From: Arsenophonus sp. aPb | GTDB lineage: Bacteria; Pseudomonadota; Gammaproteobacteria; Enterobacterales; Enterobacteriaceae | Reading direction: 5' to 3' | Assembly (NCBI RefSeq): GCF_029873475.1 | Contig: NZ_CP123499.1 | Location: forward strand, 868,001 to 932,000 | Length of the DNA stretch: 64,000 bases | Shown here: positions 8,427-16,658 of the stretch, in pieces | Numbering within the stretch: position 1 is the stretch's first letter | Layout: the number at the start of each line of letters is the position of its first letter | Notes under the pieces: model-generated | Database searches by the model: none | Told to the model about the DNA's origin: nothing | The model's input: only the letters and a program-made list of their open reading frames with translations | Made by a program: the position numbers and the translations under genes

Positions 8427-9110
8427 TTATCGGGAACCAAAAATAGCTGTGCCAATTCTGACTAATGTTGAACCACAAGCAATTGCAATATCGAGATCAG
8501 CGCTCATACCCATGGAAAGTGTATCAATATCTGGATATTGTTTTTTTAACTGGTTGAATAAATTTTCCATACTGCGAAAAATTGACATCTGTTGGCTCAA
8601 TTCATTATTTGGTGCTGGAATTGCCATTAAACCACGTAATTTTAAATTTGGTAGCAAGACAATTTCAGCCGCTAATTTATCTAATTCTTCTGGCGCAATA
8701 CCTGATTTACTTATTTCATCACTGATATTAATTTGGATCAGTACGTTTAATGGTGTCTTATTTGCCGGACGCTGATTATTTAATCGTTGTGCTATTTTTA
8801 ATCTATCAATGGTATGACACCAATCAAAATTCTCAGCTATCAATCGGCTTTTATTGGATTGTAGCGCGCCAATAAAGTGCCATATTAAATCCTGTTTATG
8901 ACTAAAATAGGCGATTTTTTCTATCCCTTCTTGCAGATAATTTTCGCCAAACTGGTATTGCCCCGCATCGATAGCTTCTTGAATTGCATCACATGATTTA
9001 GTTTTACTGACGGCAAGCAGTGTAATATCTTCTGGCGATCGATGATATTTATTGGCCGCTTGTATAATGCGATTTTTGACATTAACCAGATTTTGTTGGA
9101 TTTTTTTCAT
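8427..9110 (-). CDS. yggS: PLP homeostasis protein (YggS/PROSC family)
   Basis: The 227-residue product is the single-domain TIM-barrel PLP-binding protein that buffers pyridoxal 5'-phosphate. The PLP lysine is in ITLLAVSKTKS near residue 36; the LIWHFIGALQSNKS, LNVLIQINIS, GLMAIP and LSMGMSADLDIAI motifs follow in family order. The partial overlap of function with amino-acid metabolism fits its usual place upstream of proC. It reads leftward, 45 bases before proC, and is probably part of the same transcript. Confidence 0.95.
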   Translation of the reverse strand: MKKIQQNLVNVKNRIIQAANKYHRSPEDITLLAVSKTKSCDAIQEAIDAGQYQFGENYLQEGIEKIAYFSHKQDLIWHFIGALQSNKSRLIAENFDWCHTIDRLKIAQRLNNQRPANKTPLNVLIQINISDEISKSGIAPEELDKLAAEIVLLPNLKLRGLMAIPAPNNELSQQMSIFRSMENLFNQLKKQYPDIDTLSMGMSADLDIAIACGSTLVRIGTAIFGSR

Positions 9111-9201
9111 AAAATTCAGATGCTAAATAAAAAGTAAAAAAGGATAAAAGTATAATTTCATTGTCGCGGCCATAAGTAACAGTTTATTATAATTATGCTG
9201 A

Positions 9202-9621
9202 CTAAGCATGTTGTTCAAACCAACTTTCTAAAATAATGACAGCAGAAATGGAATCAATTTTGCTTTTATTTAAAGCCCGATAACCACCCTGATTAAATAG
9301 TTGTGCTCGCGCTTCTATCGTTGTTAGACGTTCGTCGTGTAATGTAACTTGGATACCAAAGCGCCCATGAAGGCGATTAGCAAATTTACGAGCTTGATTG
9401 CTTATTGGTTGCTCTGTTCCGTCCATATTGAGAGGGAGTCCAACTATAGCCAGTTCAGGTTGCCATTCTTGTAATATTTTTTCAATTTCTAACCAATTGG
9501 GTTTACCATCTTTGGCTTTTAATGCTGTTAAAGGACGGGCAGTTGTTGTAATTTCCTGCCCGATGGCGATGCCAATACTCAGAGTACCGAAATCAAAGGC
9601 GATAATTGTTCTATTTGCCAT
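9202..9621 (-). CDS. ruvX: RNase H-fold Holliday junction resolvase-like protein YqgF/RuvX
   Basis: The 139 residues match YqgF/RuvX, an essential RNase H-fold nuclease in E. coli implicated in 16S rRNA 5'-end processing and once proposed as a back-up Holliday junction resolvase. Seen are the first acidic strand IIAFDFGTLSIGIA (Asp9), the VGLPLNMDGTEQP loop, the HDERLTT segment and the final DSISAVIIL strand, which carry the metal ligands. The start overlaps the yqgE stop by one base, so expression is coupled to yqgE. Confidence 0.94.
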   Translation of the reverse strand: MANRTIIAFDFGTLSIGIAIGQEITTTARPLTALKAKDGKPNWLEIEKILQEWQPELAIVGLPLNMDGTEQPISNQARKFANRLHGRFGIQVTLHDERLTTIEARAQLFNQGGYRALNKSKIDSISAVIILESWFEQHA

Positions 9622-10184
9622 TATGCATGACCTGCTTGATTTGAAATATTAAAAATATCAATTCCAATCAAAGCAGCGGCTTCACGCCAGCGTTCGGTAA
9701 TAGGTGTGTGAAAAATGATATTGCTATCAGCTTTGGCGGTTAGCCAATTATTTTCCATCATCTCTTTTTCCAGTTGCCCTTGTTCCCAGCTTGAATATCC
9801 TAAGGCGATAAGTGTTTTTTCTGGTTGCTTGGTCGTGCCTAAAGTTTCGAGAATATCTTTTGACGTTGTGATCATAATTTCATCAGAAAGCTTTAAGGTA
9901 GAATGAAAGCCATTTTGTGGCGAATGTAGAATAAAACCATGCGCCTCTGCGATCGGGCCACCAGAAAAAACCGGTTGGCTTAATTCAGTTATATGATCGT
10001 ATTCTGTTGTTTTGATGTTTAAATTTTTCAATATACTATTGATTGAAATTTGTTCAATTGGTCTATTGATAACTAAACCCATAGCACCTTTTTCATTATG
10101 TTCACAGATATAAACCACCGACTTTTGAAAAAACGGATCTAATAATGTTGGCATGGCGATGAGAAAGTGGTTTTGTAAATTCAT
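9621..10184 (-). CDS. yqgE: YqgE/AlgH family protein
   Basis: I choose the ATG at 10184 (MNLQNHFLIAMPTLLDPFF), which gives 187 residues, the same as E. coli YqgE, instead of an ATG ten codons upstream. The family signatures MPTLLDPFFQKSVVYICEHN, GAMGLVINRP and FSGGPI are present. The biochemical role of YqgE/AlgH is not established. It forms a two-gene leftward unit with ruvX, with a one-base stop/start overlap. Confidence 0.93.
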   Translation of the reverse strand: MNLQNHFLIAMPTLLDPFFQKSVVYICEHNEKGAMGLVINRPIEQISINSILKNLNIKTTEYDHITELSQPVFSGGPIAEAHGFILHSPQNGFHSTLKLSDEIMITTSKDILETLGTTKQPEKTLIALGYSSWEQGQLEKEMMENNWLTAKADSNIIFHTPITERWREAAALIGIDIFNISNQAGHA

Positions 10185-10375
10185 ATTATTAAACTTATTT
10201 TCCTGAATTATCAATAAAATATACCCGAATTAAGCGATAAAAAATAATTAATCAAACACACTAGGTTGTATAAATTCTATCGAGGGTTGACTGTACGATA
10301 TTCGTATTTTATAACAGTAGAAAACATTTATAGTATCTTTTTTATTATTCAGTTAACCACAATGTTAAGTATTCG

Positions 10376-11341
10376 TTAATTTTTTGTTTTTGCAGTTAGC
10401 CGTTTTTCTATTGCATCAAATAACATACCAGTAATTGATATATCCGAAAATGCGGCTTCAATTTCACGTATACAGGTAGGGCTGGTGACATTAATTTCGG
10501 TTAAGCGATCACCAATAATATCTAAGCCAACAAAAATTAATCCTTTTTCTTTTAATATAGGTGCGACCGTTCTAGCAATTTTCCAATCACTTCCTGTCAA
10601 TGGTCTTGCTTCACCATATCCTCCGGCAGCTAGATTTCCTCTCGTTTCGCCTTGAGCTGGAATACGGGCTAAGCAATAAGGAACCGGCTCACCATCGACA
10701 ACCAACACCCGTTTATCACCTTCTTTGATAGCAGGTAAGTAATCTTGCGCCATACAGAAACGTTGGCCATGTTGGGTTAATGTTTCGATAATGACGCTGA
10801 CATTAGGATCATCTTTTGTTAGCCGGAAAATAGACGCGCCACCCATTCCATCCAGCGGTTTAAAGATGACATCACCATATTTTTGATGAAATTCACGCAG
10901 TTTTTTATTATTTCGGGTTACTAATGTATCAGGCGTTAACTTAGCAAACCAGGCAGTAAATAGTTTTTCGTTACAATCCCGTAGGCTTTGAGGTTTATTG
11001 ACAATTAAACTACCTGCTTGTTCTGCCCTCTCAAGAATATAAGTGGTGTAAATATATTCAGTATCAAAGGGAGGATCCTTTCGCATTAAAATCACATCAA
11101 AATTTTTCAGCGCAATATCTTGCCCCGCGCCAAATTCATACCATTGCGTCGTATCTTGTTGGATATTGATCAGTTGCTTAGTATGCCCGTATGCTTCGCC
11201 TTGTAATAAATAGAGATCGCCCATTTCCATATAGTGAATTTCATATCCACGGCATTGTGCTTCCAATAGCATAGCGAAACTACTATCTTTTTTAATTTTT
11301 ATGGTTGAAATGGGATCCATCACAATACCTAATTTGATCAT
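10376..11341 (-). CDS. gshB: glutathione synthetase
   Basis: GshB ligates glycine to gamma-glutamylcysteine using ATP, the second step in glutathione synthesis; gshA for the first step is at 51.6 kb. The 321-residue product has the ATP-grasp layout: N-terminal GIVMDPISTIKIKKDS, the central VIFKPLDGMGGASIFR ATP-binding loop, RVLVVDGEPVPYCLARIP and the metal-binding VGLDIIGDRLTEINVTSPT. Length is typical. It lies nine bases after rsmE, so the two are cotranscribed, as in E. coli. Confidence 0.97.
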   Translation of the reverse strand: MIKLGIVMDPISTIKIKKDSSFAMLLEAQCRGYEIHYMEMGDLYLLQGEAYGHTKQLINIQQDTTQWYEFGAGQDIALKNFDVILMRKDPPFDTEYIYTTYILERAEQAGSLIVNKPQSLRDCNEKLFTAWFAKLTPDTLVTRNNKKLREFHQKYGDVIFKPLDGMGGASIFRLTKDDPNVSVIIETLTQHGQRFCMAQDYLPAIKEGDKRVLVVDGEPVPYCLARIPAQGETRGNLAAGGYGEARPLTGSDWKIARTVAPILKEKGLIFVGLDIIGDRLTEINVTSPTCIREIEAAFSDISITGMLFDAIEKRLTAKTKN

Positions 11342-11350
11342 TTTGTCTCC

Positions 11351-12082
11351 TTAACCAAGATCGCCGAAACGAACTTGTAATGCTGTGATTGCAGTTAACG
11401 CAGTGGTTTCTGTTCTTAATATCCGAGGTCCAAGTAGGATATTAGTAAATTGGTAATTAGTTGTCATTATGATTTCATCCGGTGAAAGTCCACCTTCTGG
11501 GCCAATGAGTAAACGGATTTTATTAACAGATGCAGGCAGTGTATTAATACTTGATTGAGCTTTAGGATGAAGATTAATTTTTAATGCATCATCTTTTTCC
11601 ATGCACCAAGCTTCAACAGGCATTACTGGACGAATTAAGGGGATTTTGTTACGTCCACATTGTTCGCAAGCAGAAATAGCAATACTCTGCCATTGTTGTT
11701 GCTTTTTACTAAGTCGCACAGGATCCAATTTAACATTACAGCGTTCAGAAAGAAGTGGAGTAATGATATTAACACCAAGTTCTACTGATTTTTGAATAGT
11801 GAATTCCATTTTTTCCCCGCGGGAAATGACTTGTCCTAGGTGGAGATCTAAAGGGGATTCTCTGTTTGCAATTGTCGCCAGCCCGAGCTGGACTTTAACT
11901 GACTTTTTATTAGCCTCAAGTATTTTCCCCACGAAAATAGAATTACTACCATCAAATAACTCAATATTTTGTCCTACACTCATGCGTAGAACTCGACTAA
12001 TGTGGTTAGTAGCATTATCGCTTAATCGTATTATTGTGCCTGATTCTAATGGTTCAGGATGATAGATCCGAGGAATGCGCAT
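11351..12082 (-). CDS. rsmE: 16S rRNA (uracil1498-N3)-methyltransferase
   Basis: RsmE methylates U1498 in the 16S rRNA decoding region. I start at 12082 (MRIPRIYHPEPL), the second of two close ATGs, because the AAGGA upstream is then about nine bases away and the product is 243 residues as in E. coli. It is a SPOUT-class enzyme: the knotted SAM site appears as LLIGPEGGLSPDEI and LLGPRILRTETTALTAI near the C-terminus. An N-terminal PUA-like RNA-binding part precedes it. gshB follows after nine bases. Confidence 0.95.
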   Translation of the reverse strand: MRIPRIYHPEPLESGTIIRLSDNATNHISRVLRMSVGQNIELFDGSNSIFVGKILEANKKSVKVQLGLATIANRESPLDLHLGQVISRGEKMEFTIQKSVELGVNIITPLLSERCNVKLDPVRLSKKQQQWQSIAISACEQCGRNKIPLIRPVMPVEAWCMEKDDALKINLHPKAQSSINTLPASVNKIRLLIGPEGGLSPDEIIMTTNYQFTNILLGPRILRTETTALTAITALQVRFGDLG

Positions 12083-12303
12083 AGCCATGCTTCCTTATAA
12101 ACTCAATGCTAGCAAAATATTGTGCCTATAATAGAGATGGGAAAATAAACTAGCAAGTTGTCTGGCTAGCTATTGTTTTTCCCTTTTTATTTTGCGTACT
12201 AATTCGCAAAAATTCGCTCACAACCAGATTATTGTTAATATTTATTGTAGAACTGTTATATAGCATTGCTTTTTTATTTATAGATATTGGAAAAGGATGC
12301 TGA

Positions 12304-13026
12304 GTGACTAATGAGAATTTTTCAAAAAGGAATTTGAAGATGGCAACATGGCTCACTACTTTTTCGTATTGGTCGCTGATACAAGCGTTTATTATAACGA
12401 TTATTTTATTACCATTAAGCCACTTATTAATTAATTTTTTACCCCTTTATCTATTTAATTATAGATTAAAGGACTCACTGAGTAGATATCTCCTTTTTAT
12501 CACTCTTTTTATTCCTTTCAGTATCATTTTTTTGCTGATCTCAGACTTTAACCATATGGTGATTTTACTTTTTTTCGTCTGGTTCAGCGTATTACTTGCT
12601 TTTATTGATCATCACACAGGCTATTTGCCAGATTTATTAGTCTACCCATTACTTGTATTAGCGTTGCTTTTTCATGCTATGCAATCTAATGAGCAGTTGT
12701 TATTAGCTATTTATGGTGCCTTAATTGGTTATTTAATATTTTGGTTTATTTATGGTTTTTTTAAATTAGCTATCAAGCGTCGAGGATTAGCGCAAGGAGA
12801 TATTAAACTGGTTGCGGCTTATGGCGCTTGGTTAGGCATATATATTTTACCTTATTTGATGTTATTATCTGCTTGCCTGGGCATACTTAATTATGTTTTT
12901 TTATGGATCAAAATACGATATAAACCAGATAAAATTGCTTTTGGACCAGCATTTACCAGCGCAGGTATTAGTCTAATGTTGATTAAATATTTTAAAGAAG
13001 ATTGGATGATAAAAATTATTCTTTAA
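12304..13026 (+). CDS. short prepilin peptidase-like A24 aspartic protease
   Basis: The 240-residue product is almost entirely hydrophobic with about seven membrane helices. It has the two A24 aspartate motifs: FIDHHTGYLPD near residue 100 and GLAQGDIKLVAAYGAWLG near 162, where GxGD is changed to AQGD. It lacks the cysteine-rich cytoplasmic domain found at the N-terminus of full-length PilD/GspO enzymes, so it is a short form. The start is a GTG at 12304 with AAGGA seven bases upstream; an ATG at 12340 also has a usable site. No pilin, pseudopilin or secretion gene is nearby, so the substrate is unknown. In Enterobacterales such orphans can serve a type II or type IV system elsewhere. Confidence 0.75.
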   Translation: MTNENFSKRNLKMATWLTTFSYWSLIQAFIITIILLPLSHLLINFLPLYLFNYRLKDSLSRYLLFITLFIPFSIIFLLISDFNHMVILLFFVWFSVLLAFIDHHTGYLPDLLVYPLLVLALLFHAMQSNEQLLLAIYGALIGYLIFWFIYGFFKLAIKRRGLAQGDIKLVAAYGAWLGIYILPYLMLLSACLGILNYVFLWIKIRYKPDKIAFGPAFTSAGISLMLIKYFKEDWMIKIIL

Positions 13027-13156
13027 CAGGTTAGCATGCCGCTATTTGGGGCTATAGGGTAATATCTGTTAAACTAGACTGGTATTTTTAATGAAAAAAG
13101 ACTTCATTAATTTTATGTACTTTTAACTCACTAGATAAAATATGAGGAAAGTTCAA

Positions 13157-13531
13157 ATGAAAAAAGCAAGTTTGCTGTTATCTTTTCTTTTCTGTTGTTC
13201 ATTTTCAATTATGGCATCTGTGCCAAATGGTGTTACGGTATTTGCCTCTCAAAAAGAAGCCGGTAGTATTTCTACACCGAAGAAATCTTATTATACAAAA
13301 ACATTTGATGTAATGGTTGCCAATTTATCTGAAAAGGAGCTTGATCTATCTAAATATTGTTTCAAGGCCTTTTTAGGTTCACGAGAATTTAAAGTGGATA
13401 CCATTGATGAGAACTTACATAATAAAGTGCTAAAAAATAATGAAAATGCAAAAGGTATGATTGTATTTGCTTCTATTAATCGTGATATTACTAAAGCAGC
13501 AATGGTTAAATTAACTGATAAATGTAAATAA
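13157..13531 (+). CDS. small secreted protein, DUF4354-like
   Basis: I start at 13157 because GAGGAAAG lies six bases upstream; the product is 124 residues. It has a clear signal peptide (MKKASLLLSFLFCCSFSIMAS) and a small beta-rich mature domain with the segment SYYTKTFDVMVANLSEKELDLSKYC and a final cysteine (TDKCK), so one disulfide is possible. The pattern resembles the DUF4354 family of small exported enterobacterial proteins; that assignment is from memory and not certain. No function is known. It stands alone, followed by a hairpin. Confidence 0.6.
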   Translation: MKKASLLLSFLFCCSFSIMASVPNGVTVFASQKEAGSISTPKKSYYTKTFDVMVANLSEKELDLSKYCFKAFLGSREFKVDTIDENLHNKVLKNNENAKGMIVFASINRDITKAAMVKLTDKCK

Positions 13532-13537
13532 TCTCTA

Positions 13538-13571
13538 AACGCAGCTTAATTTTATAATAAGAAGCTGCGTT
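13538..13571 (+). terminator. hairpin after the small secreted protein gene
   Basis: AACGCAGCTT at 13538-13547 pairs with AAGCTGCGTT at 13562-13571 around a 14-base AT-rich loop. It starts seven bases after the stop codon. The following bases are TAAATTATTA rather than a pure T-run, so the call is moderate. Confidence 0.5.
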
Positions 13572-13670
13572 AAATTATTAACGCCGGCATTTTATTAAGT
13601 TAAAATTTATTCGTACGCTAAGTAAATAACTGTTAATCCCTTTCCATCCATGGAAAGACATAAATAATTT

Positions 13671-14321
13671 TTATGATAAGGAAGCAGCCGATAAATTTTC
13701 CAGATATTTTTGCCATAGCTGTGGTTGAGAAAAATATTTATCTAAATTTATTACCATTAGGTTTTCATTATGTTGAGCAATTAAGGTCGGAAAACCGGAA
13801 CGAGCAACTTGATGTAATAAGGTACGACTTGATTGGATATGTTTGTTTGTTGGTTCATCTTTATTAATAGCAAAAGTTTGTTGAAATAGCTGTTTATCTA
13901 GTCCAATCTGTTGTGCTAATTGCAACAAAGTCTTTTCGTCACTAACTCGACGACCATCAATATAATGTGCTGTTTGGATGGCCTTTAACATTGTTAAACC
14001 TTCATTTGCTAATTCATCAGCGGTAATAATTGCTGTTATCGGTGGTAATGAATCTAGTATTACATCATTTTGTTGTAACATTTGGTGATAACTATCACCA
14101 AATGTTTGTCCAGTAATACTGGCGATCTGCTTATCAGTATCTAACAAAAATTGACGCCATTGATCGTCTATCTTTACTCGGTTGTAACCTGTCAGCATAC
14201 CACCACCATGTAGTTGTAGTTTAATATTTGGCTGACTAGCTGCAATTTCTATCAATGGAGACGCACCATAACACCAACCACAGAAAGGATCAAAAATATA
14301 GTGTAAGGTTATTGATGACAT
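13671..14321 (-). CDS. DsbA family (FrnE-like) thiol oxidoreductase
   Basis: A 216-residue thioredoxin-fold protein of the DsbA family. The redox motif is FDPFCGWCYGASPLIE (Cys15-G-W-Cys18) directly after the first beta strand; the alpha-helical insert and the C-terminal cis-Pro region (ARSGFPTLIAQ) follow. It has no signal peptide, so it is likely cytoplasmic, like FrnE/YwbO-type members that act as disulfide isomerases or glutathione-dependent enzymes. It reads leftward, 15 bases after the metallo-beta-lactamase-fold gene, and is probably cotranscribed with it. Confidence 0.8.
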   Translation of the reverse strand: MSSITLHYIFDPFCGWCYGASPLIEIAASQPNIKLQLHGGGMLTGYNRVKIDDQWRQFLLDTDKQIASITGQTFGDSYHQMLQQNDVILDSLPPITAIITADELANEGLTMLKAIQTAHYIDGRRVSDEKTLLQLAQQIGLDKQLFQQTFAINKDEPTNKHIQSSRTLLHQVARSGFPTLIAQHNENLMVINLDKYFSQPQLWQKYLENLSAASLS

Positions 14322-14336
14322 TTTTTCCTCGCGAAA

Positions 14337-15209
14337 TTATTGCGGCCATTTCATTTCGCCCTTCAATACTTTGGCGCTCAATTCGAGACTAGTAGGCTCT
14401 TTTAAATTTGGATAAGCTTGCTGCATAATGTCAATGACTTCAGTTGAATTTTTACTTTTTGCTAAAACTTTTTCTAGTTTTTTCAAATAGTTTTCTGTAA
14501 AAGTAACGGTGGTAATATCTTTTGCCGATGGTTCAAGATAATGTCCGGGAATAACGACTTTTGGCTTAAGTTGTTTAATACTTTCCAGGGATTGTTGCCA
14601 GTGTTGGCGAGATGCTTTGCTTTGAGTATCAGCTGTCCAGACATGAATATTGTCAGAGACAAGAACGCCACCAACAACAGCTTTAAGTTTGGGGATCCAA
14701 ACAAAAGTACGATCAGGCGCAGCGCTTTTTAATCCCTGAATTTTAATTTTTTCACCATCAACCACTAATGTATTACCTTGTAACACATCAGGAACAATAA
14801 TTTTAGTTGGTGCTTGTTCTTTCAATATAGGCCCCCAATAGGCCTGTTTACCATCTTTGGTCGCCTTTATCGCTTTAACCGTCTCGGCTGTTGCTAATAC
14901 TTTTGCATTAGGAAAAGCTTTAGTAATAACCTCTAGCCCAAAATAATAATCGGGATCAGAATGACTAATATAAATTGTTTTTAGTTTTTTATTTAGTTTT
15001 TTTATACGATTAACTAATTCTTCCGCATCATTTTTTTGAAATTGTGCATCAATGAGAATTATTTCATGCTCGCCACTAATAATTTCAGAAGAAACAGGAA
15101 AAATACTTTTTTCACCAGGGTTATAGACTGACATTTTTAAATTTGTCGCTTGAACTAATGTGCTGAAAGTAAAAAGCACAGCCATAGTGATGATGGAGCC
15201 AACTTTCAT
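14337..15209 (-). CDS. secreted metallo-beta-lactamase-fold hydrolase, variant metal site
   Basis: I start at 15209 (MKVGSIITMAVLFTFS) because AAGGAAAAC precedes it and it gives a proper signal peptide ending near VQA; the product is 290 residues. Domain order matches the MBL fold: HEIILIDAQF strand, then IYISHSDPDYYFGLEV where HxHxDH is expected, a later VIPGHYLEPS and a C-terminal helical tail. The second and last histidines of the first motif are replaced (S-D-P-D-Y), so the metal centre is altered. Substrate unknown. It forms a two-gene unit with the DsbA-like gene downstream. Confidence 0.75.
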   Translation of the reverse strand: MKVGSIITMAVLFTFSTLVQATNLKMSVYNPGEKSIFPVSSEIISGEHEIILIDAQFQKNDAEELVNRIKKLNKKLKTIYISHSDPDYYFGLEVITKAFPNAKVLATAETVKAIKATKDGKQAYWGPILKEQAPTKIIVPDVLQGNTLVVDGEKIKIQGLKSAAPDRTFVWIPKLKAVVGGVLVSDNIHVWTADTQSKASRQHWQQSLESIKQLKPKVVIPGHYLEPSAKDITTVTFTENYLKKLEKVLAKSKNSTEVIDIMQQAYPNLKEPTSLELSAKVLKGEMKWPQ

Positions 15210-15602
15210 AATGTTTTCCTTAATACTGAATGAATGTTTAGTCACTCATAGCAAATGGTAAAAAACTGAAAAAAATAACACAATTGACAGTAAGTTGTTG
15301 CATAAAATGTCTATCCAAACAGGATAACAACACAATTTCACTCGTAAAGCGTATTTTAGTCGCTAGCTTGGCAAATTGCGCCCATTTACAAAATAGTATT
15401 ACTGTGGATCGACAATTAAGCAATAAAACAGTTAACTGACGAGATGATCATATTGAATTAGCATGACATCTTATTAATAAATCAAAAAACAATCTAATTA
15501 TTTTAATTATCAATATGTTATTTGCCAAAATAAGTCAGTAAGATTAAGAATTATTATTCAATTTTTAAACTTAAGTTGGGTGATGGCTCAGATTAAAAGT
15601 AA
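15210..15602. other. gene-free spacer between the MBL-fold gene and lysR
   Basis: About 390 bases with no convincing gene. The leftward two-gene unit ending at 13671 must start from a promoter here. An open frame at 15238-15423 has no ribosome binding site or family resemblance and is not called. lysR ends at 15603 without an obvious intrinsic terminator. Confidence 0.5.
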
Positions 15603-16535
15603 TCAATAATGAAAGGCATTGAGTAACTGCGTTTCAAATTCTTTAATTGTGATTTTTAGGCATTGAATAAATCGTTCGGTAAGTTCAGAAGATGGCCGAT
15701 GCATTGGCTTAATTAAATTGACAGTGAAAGGAATTGGTTTAATAAAAGGTCTAGTACAAAAGCTATCAGGTTCATGTTGTAAAAAATCAATAACGGTAAA
15801 TGGGTTGACGATTGAAATACCTAATCCTTCCCTTACCATAGCACAAACAGAGGCAGCATTATGCACTTCCATTATCATTCGCCGGCTAATATGTTGTTCA
15901 GCAAAAAATGTATCAATTGCTTGTCGATAATTATCGGTAATTGAGAGACTAATAAAAGCAACATTATTAAAGTCTTTAGCAGTTAAATATTTTTTTTTAC
16001 TTAGTGGGTGCATACGAGGCAAAATAACGACTTCATTTAGGCTAGTTAAAATATCGCCATAGGTGCCGGTGGGTATCTGTCGATTCTCTGTCAAACCGAT
16101 ATCATAGTGTTGCGCCGAAAGCCATTCCTCTAATATAGGTGACTCTTGAGAGGTAATAGTGAAGTTAACTTCAGGGTAATCAAGCAGAAACTGCTTACAG
16201 ACTTTAGGTAATAGCGACTGACTAAATACCGGTAAGCAGGCAATTGAAAGCTGAGTATCTCTAAATTGTCTAATAATTTCCACCATATTATAGATCCTTT
16301 CTAATCCATAATAAGAACGTTCGACTTCTGCGAATAACCTTAATCCCTGAGCAGTTGGTAATAGCCGTCCTTTGATCCTATCGAATAACTTAAATCGTAA
16401 CAGTTTTTCTAGACGACTGATTTCACGGCTGATTGTAGGCTGAGATGTTCTAAGTAATTGAGCTGCATCGGTTAAGTTTTTGGTGGTCATGACCGCGCGA
16501 AAAATTTCTATATGACGCCAGGAAAAAGTTTTCAT
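15603..16535 (-). CDS. lysR: LysR, transcriptional activator of lysA
   Basis: A 310-residue LysR-type regulator, the founding member of the family. The winged helix-turn-helix occupies residues 1-62 (RHIEIFRAVMTTKNLTDAAQ, TSQPTISREISRLE), followed by the effector-binding domain with LSIACLPVFSQSLLPKVC and HNAASVCAMVREGLGISIVNP, which align along the whole length with E. coli LysR. It is divergent from lysA across 123 bases. In E. coli LysR activates lysA in response to diaminopimelate and represses itself, and the arrangement here implies the same. Confidence 0.95.
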   Translation of the reverse strand: MKTFSWRHIEIFRAVMTTKNLTDAAQLLRTSQPTISREISRLEKLLRFKLFDRIKGRLLPTAQGLRLFAEVERSYYGLERIYNMVEIIRQFRDTQLSIACLPVFSQSLLPKVCKQFLLDYPEVNFTITSQESPILEEWLSAQHYDIGLTENRQIPTGTYGDILTSLNEVVILPRMHPLSKKKYLTAKDFNNVAFISLSITDNYRQAIDTFFAEQHISRRMIMEVHNAASVCAMVREGLGISIVNPFTVIDFLQHEPDSFCTRPFIKPIPFTVNLIKPMHRPSSELTERFIQCLKITIKEFETQLLNAFHY

Positions 16536-16658
16536 TTACATAACTCGCTGCAATTAACTATATCCAATATGAATAAACTATAGCTAAATAGATATTTTTA
16601 ATCCTTATTTTTTCTATTAATAATAATAAAAAAATGAAAAAATAAATTAAGGTTATTA

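Noticed and set aside
12150..12356. 68-residue minus-strand frame overlapping the prepilin peptidase start
   Set aside because: No ribosome binding site or family resemblance; it crosses a real gene start and is explained by AT-rich chance.
15238..15423. 61-residue minus-strand frame upstream of the MBL-fold gene
   Set aside because: No ribosome binding site, overlaps the real gene's upstream region and has no recognisable domain.
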